A DNA stretch of 48,535 nt from Ruminococcus sp. AF41-9 (GTDB lineage: Bacteria > Bacillota > Clostridia > Lachnospirales > Lachnospiraceae), in the NCBI RefSeq assembly GCF_003477525.1, contig NZ_QUDO01000029.1:1-48535 (forward strand), written 5' to 3'. Position numbers and translations under genes: made by a program. This document shows positions 45,534 to 48,535 of this stretch, one piece after another. Within the stretch, counting starts at the first letter, position 1, and every line of letters begins with the position of its first letter. The notes beneath the pieces were generated by a model that searched no databases, was not told the origin of the DNA, and worked only from the letters and a program-made list of their open reading frames with translations.

Positions 45534-46409
45534 CTATAATCTCATAAATTTCTTTTTGATTTCTGCTTCACCATCCGCAAGCCAGCGATATACATCATCT
45601 CGTTTCTCTTCCTCCAGAAACTCTACAAAAGAATCCATCTCATCCTGAATCCCCTGTCCATGCAGAACTCTGTAAGCTCCCGCATCGCTTCCCGGAGCCA
45701 CTTTTATTCCAAGTTGAAAAGCCTTTCTGACATTCTCTTTTGCAGACTCAATGATTGGCCACAGCACTTCATCCTCATAGCGTCCATCGCCCATGAGATT
45801 TCTGACAGTGACTAACGTAGGAACCCATACCATATGGCTCTGTGCCAGCATAGCAAGGCTATCCTCATTCATATAATTTCCATGCTCCAGACTGTCCACC
45901 CCGGCTTCCACTGCTGCCTGTACGCCATAGTCACCGTTAGTATGAGACATCACATTCATGCCTTCCTCATGAGCAATATGTACCATTTCTTTCACTTCAG
46001 CCGCATCCAGAGGTGTCCCTGTGACAGCTCCATGCGCATTAAAGTCCATGATACCCGTAGTCATGATCTTGATGAAATCTGCCCCTGCTTTTTTTGCCTC
46101 CAGCACACGGTCGTGGAACTCTCTCATCGTTGCAAAACTCTTTCCGACAATAGAGCCATAGTGTCCCTCTTTATGAATCGCAAAAACAGGAGTCCGGTAA
46201 TCGATTCCATATTCCGGTGCAATCTCTTTCGCTCTCAGAGAAACACCCAGCGCATCACCACCATCACGGACAAAAGTAATTCCTTTGTCCTGATAAGCTT
46301 TCAGATGTGCTTTTATTATCTGGTCATCCGGACCATTCTTATGCATATCAACTGCACGACGGTAGTTCACACCATCCATGATTATATGCGCATGACACTC
46401 TCCAAACAT
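45534..46409 (-). CDS. Metal-dependent amidohydrolase, minimal form
   Basis: 291 residues, cytoplasmic TIM barrel. The metal motif HxH is in GECHAHIIMDG at residues 6-8, right at the N-terminus; ADFIKIMTTG gives the candidate carboxylated Lys, VMSHTNGDYG and SLEHGNYM two metal His, and PGSDAGAY the catalytic Asp. The usual N- and C-terminal beta-sandwich flanks of imidazolonepropionase- or prolidase-like enzymes are missing. Substrate unknown. GGAAG lies 11 bases before the ATG. Confidence 0.85.
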   Translation of the reverse strand: MFGECHAHIIMDGVNYRRAVDMHKNGPDDQIIKAHLKAYQDKGITFVRDGGDALGVSLRAKEIAPEYGIDYRTPVFAIHKEGHYGSIVGKSFATMREFHDRVLEAKKAGADFIKIMTTGIMDFNAHGAVTGTPLDAAEVKEMVHIAHEEGMNVMSHTNGDYGVQAAVEAGVDSLEHGNYMNEDSLAMLAQSHMVWVPTLVTVRNLMGDGRYEDEVLWPIIESAKENVRKAFQLGIKVAPGSDAGAYRVLHGQGIQDEMDSFVEFLEEEKRDDVYRWLADGEAEIKKKFMRL

Positions 46410-46496
46410 TCCCTGTTTCTCTTCCTTTTCTCTGCCTTTTTTCTTTCTTAACTTACGACGTGTCTGAATCTGTTATCCGTTTTTATCCGCAGCTTT

Positions 46497-47648
46497 TTAT
46501 TTTTCAAAGAAATTTCTGATTTCTGCTTCTGTTGCCTGCACGGACCCCTGTACAAAGAATGGCTTTCCGCCACCTCTGCCATTTAATGCTGCATTCATTT
46601 CCTTTGTAAACTGACATAAATCTCCGTCAATCTCGCCCATAGCATACTTATAACTTCCATCTTCATTTCTGGAAAATACTGCACAGCATCCCTCACAGGT
46701 ATTCATAACCGCATCCGCAAGTTTACGGACAGAATCCGCTTCCAGCCCCTCTTTAAAGATCATAACACTTCCGGAACCTTCCCATTTCTTTGCCTCTGCC
46801 TGGAACATTTCTTCTTCCATACGGGCAACTGCACCTTTCAGACGGAAGTTTTCGTCCTGCAAACGCTGCACAGCATCTGCTGTCTTTTCCATTTTGGCAG
46901 AAAGCTTTACGGAAATCTGATGGTTCTGTTCATTCACCATATTCAGATAATCCAGAACTCGTTTTCCACAGATCATTTCCATACGGATACCATCACGGAA
47001 CTTCACTACAGAGAGAAGTTTCACCATACCGATCTCACCTGTATGAGTCACATGAGTTCCACAGCAGGCACACACATCCACTCCCGGAAAAGTTACGATA
47101 CGAACCTGTCCTGTCAGTTCCTTCTTGCTTCTGTAATCAAGCACTTCCAGCTCTTCCGCAGTCGGATAAGTGATCACAACTTCCTTATCCTCCCACACTT
47201 TTTCATTGACTTCTCTCTCAATCTCTGCGAGCTGTGCTTCATCCAGCATTCCATTTAAATCCACAGTGAGCACATCACTGCCCATATGGAATCCCACATT
47301 GTCATATCCATATTTCGCATGAATGATGCCACTCACCATATGCTCTCCGGAATGCTGCTGCATCAGGTCAAAACGACGGTTCCAGTCAATTTTTCCCTCT
47401 ACTTTTGTTCCTGCTTCCAGTGGTTTGTCTGTGTAATGCAGTAACTCACCATCTTTCTCATGAACCTCTGTCACCTGCACATCACCCAGAGTTCCCACAT
47501 CACTCGGCTGACCGCCACCCTCCGGATAAAAAGCACTCTCATCCAGAATTACGGCATAGCCTTTTTTTCTTTCTCTGCATTCTACAACGGTTGCGGTGAA
47601 TTCTTTTTTATATACATCTTCATAATATAAGCGTCTTGTTTCTGTCAT
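46497..47648 (-). CDS. Alanyl-tRNA editing protein, AlaX-like with DHHA1 tail
   Basis: 383 residues. Hydrolyses Ser- or Gly-tRNA(Ala), freeing AlaRS errors. The editing domain has GGGQPSDVG, the zinc motif HSGEH (near residue 98) and CACCGTH (near 197). A coiled-coil linker (SAKMEKTADAVQRLQDENFRLKG) and a C-terminal DHHA1-like domain ending GGRGGGKPFFVQGS follow, so it is the long form. GGGAGACAC lies 11 bases before the ATG. Confidence 0.92.
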   Translation of the reverse strand: MTETRRLYYEDVYKKEFTATVVECRERKKGYAVILDESAFYPEGGGQPSDVGTLGDVQVTEVHEKDGELLHYTDKPLEAGTKVEGKIDWNRRFDLMQQHSGEHMVSGIIHAKYGYDNVGFHMGSDVLTVDLNGMLDEAQLAEIEREVNEKVWEDKEVVITYPTAEELEVLDYRSKKELTGQVRIVTFPGVDVCACCGTHVTHTGEIGMVKLLSVVKFRDGIRMEMICGKRVLDYLNMVNEQNHQISVKLSAKMEKTADAVQRLQDENFRLKGAVARMEEEMFQAEAKKWEGSGSVMIFKEGLEADSVRKLADAVMNTCEGCCAVFSRNEDGSYKYAMGEIDGDLCQFTKEMNAALNGRGGGKPFFVQGSVQATEAEIRNFFEK

Positions 47649-47870
47649 GATCTGTGTCTCCCTTTCAGTCTGTCATATTGCTCTGTACTGTCTTCTATAC
47701 AAATGCTGTACCTTTGATTTTTTTGTTTCATTGCAGTCAAGTATAGACCAAATCAGAAAGGTTCGCAAGACTGTCTCTCAGAGATATTCTTATGCAGAAT
47801 GTAATTTTCTTCAGGCAGAAAATTTGCTGGTTAAATTGCAAATATTGTTTTGCTGGCACTTAACAAAGAG
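47649..47870. other. Intergenic, nothing recognised
   Basis: About 220 bases upstream of the AlaX gene on its far side. Open frames here lack ribosome binding sites and any recognisable motif. Confidence 0.4.
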
Positions 47871-47894
47871 AAGGAAACTGTTTCCAGTTTCCTT
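47871..47894 (-). terminator. Hairpin with a GAAA loop (minus strand)
   Basis: Ten-base perfect stem AAGGAAACTG / CAGTTTCCTT closed by GAAA on the minus strand, followed by CTCTTTG. It lies about 45 bases after the short ORF stop and is weak as a T-tailed terminator. Confidence 0.5.
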
Positions 47895-47940
47895 CCCCCA
47901 AGATAAATTTGTTTTCTTATTCAGTTGTTAATCTGTTATT

Positions 47941-48081
47941 TCAGATTTTATCACCTCTGGAATCAAAATCTTCTTCCCTGATACAGCGATAAACTTCTAA
48001 ATTCCTTTTATTACAGGAAGCAAAAGTATTTTTATTCGATAAATACACATTTTCCCATTGGCTGATATCATTTGTTCTCAT
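47941..48081 (-). CDS. Short ORF of 46 codons, hypothetical
   Basis: MRTNDISQWENVYLSNKNTF and onward to EEDFDSRGDKI, no signal peptide, no membrane helix. AAGGGG lies nine bases before the ATG. Upstream a TTTGTA, 16 bases, TATAAA pattern (near 48140-48168) could be its promoter, and a hairpin follows. No homology recognised. Confidence 0.4.
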   Translation of the reverse strand: MRTNDISQWENVYLSNKNTFASCNKRNLEVYRCIREEDFDSRGDKI

Positions 48082-48201
48082 ACTGTCCATCCCCTTATCT
48101 TATAATCTGCTTTAACACTTACAATTCAATTTTATAATACAATTCATGTTTTTACAAACTACATAAAGTTGAATTTTTCCATAACAGAAACCCGTAAGGA
48201 T

Positions 48202-48250
48202 GTCAAGCGGATATTCACAATCCGCTTCGCTACTTGATTTGGTTAAATTT
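48202..48250 (+). repeat. Repeat family B, copy B4
   Basis: GTCAAGCGGATATTCACAATCCGCTTCGCT to ACTTGATTTGGTTAAATTT. Confidence 0.6.
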
Positions 48251-48300
48251 CAACTACTGGTCGTTGGTCTCCGTTCGTTTTTGCATTTATACTGAAATCA

Positions 48301-48340
48301 GCAAATGAAAAGGAACCATAAATTCCCTTCATTCATTTGC
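48301..48340. repeat. Isolated inverted repeat
   Basis: GCAAATGAA and TTCATTTGC arms with inner AAGGAA / TTCCCTT pairing. The rest of 48251-48426 holds only a GGTGGCTGCC decamer repeated at about 48359 and 48382. Confidence 0.5.
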
Positions 48341-48426
48341 AATCTGCAACAAGTCGGGTGGCTGCCGGATATCGAGCTACGGTGGCTGCCTGTACGAAAA
48401 GTTTCTTAATTCTCCAAAATCTTTTC

Positions 48427-48535
48427 TATAGCAATTCCAGAAAATAATGCAAGCAAGACAGTTCAGCAGAGTGCGAAGGACAAGGAAGGTATCTGCAGGC
48501 GTGCTGACGCACGGCAAAGATATCTGACGCAGGAC
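48427..48535 (+). repeat. Repeat family A, copy A4, cut by the right edge
   Basis: Starts TATAGCAATTCCAG, continues AAGACAGTTCAGCAGAGTGC and runs through the central GCGTGC / GCACGGC hairpin to GACGCAGGAC, where the window ends. Same direction as A1 and A3. Confidence 0.8.

Noticed and set aside
48340..48420. Repeated GGTGGCTGCC as a possible transposase remnant
   Set aside because: Too short and without any recognisable protein motif in either frame.

Overview
The window looks like chromosome from a gut Lachnospiraceae bacterium, closest in feel to Blautia and its relatives. The basis is the gene set and strong GGAGG-type ribosome binding sites: a Firmicutes-type GalT, a Tad pilus locus with DUF5702, TadE and FHA proteins, a bile salt hydrolase, GH31 and GH36 glycosidases, a folate-type ECF S component behind a probable tetrahydrofolate riboswitch, and a Cys-rich TSCPD protein. 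There is no rRNA, tRNA, prophage, complete insertion sequence or CRISPR array.

Layout. At 1-9.5 kb are galT, a methyltransferase/anchored-protein pair, a small conserved protein, mtnN, a TSCPD protein and a beta-CASP MBL nuclease. At 9.5-10.9 kb are two kinds of dispersed repeat, a structured ncRNA that resembles the raiA motif, and a small membrane protein gene broken by a frameshift. At 10.9-14.7 kb are murG, a sigma factor with hinT, an orphan soluble histidine kinase and a rhomboid protease. At 15-25.1 kb is a complete Tad/Flp pilus operon on the minus strand: two prepilin peptidases, TadZ, TadA, TadB, TadC, Flp, DUF5702, two TadE-like proteins and DUF6382-FHA. At 25.2-33.6 kb are GH31 alpha-xylosidase, GH36 alpha-galactosidase and a LacI regulator, then bile salt hydrolase and a GT2 on the plus strand. 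At 33.9-40.7 kb is the F1Fo ATP synthase operon (atpBEFHAGDC, minus strand), with a c subunit that lacks Na+ ligands. At 40.9-48.5 kb are an SGNH hydrolase, a GNAT, the riboswitch-linked S component, a small Cys protein, an OB-like lipoprotein, a minimal amidohydrolase and an AlaX-type editing protein.

What stands out is between the genes. Repeat family A is a roughly 160-bp hairpin element, MITE-like, with ends TATAGCAAT...ATTGCTATA; it has four copies plus one internally deleted 85-bp copy, and the last copy runs off the window. Repeat family B is a 45-80 bp element seen six times. Several intergenic gaps carry degenerate tandem repeats with unit lengths of 10, 13, 26 and 41 bp, including a 26-bp array inside the ATP synthase leader. 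I know of no description of family A or B, but I could not search for one.

Four genes (the small membrane protein, DUF6382-FHA, atpH and atpB) each need exactly one extra base at a short homopolymer to read as full length. Four -1 homopolymer lesions, two of them in one essential-type operon, look more like sequencing error than decay, so coordinates in these genes should be read with that in mind.
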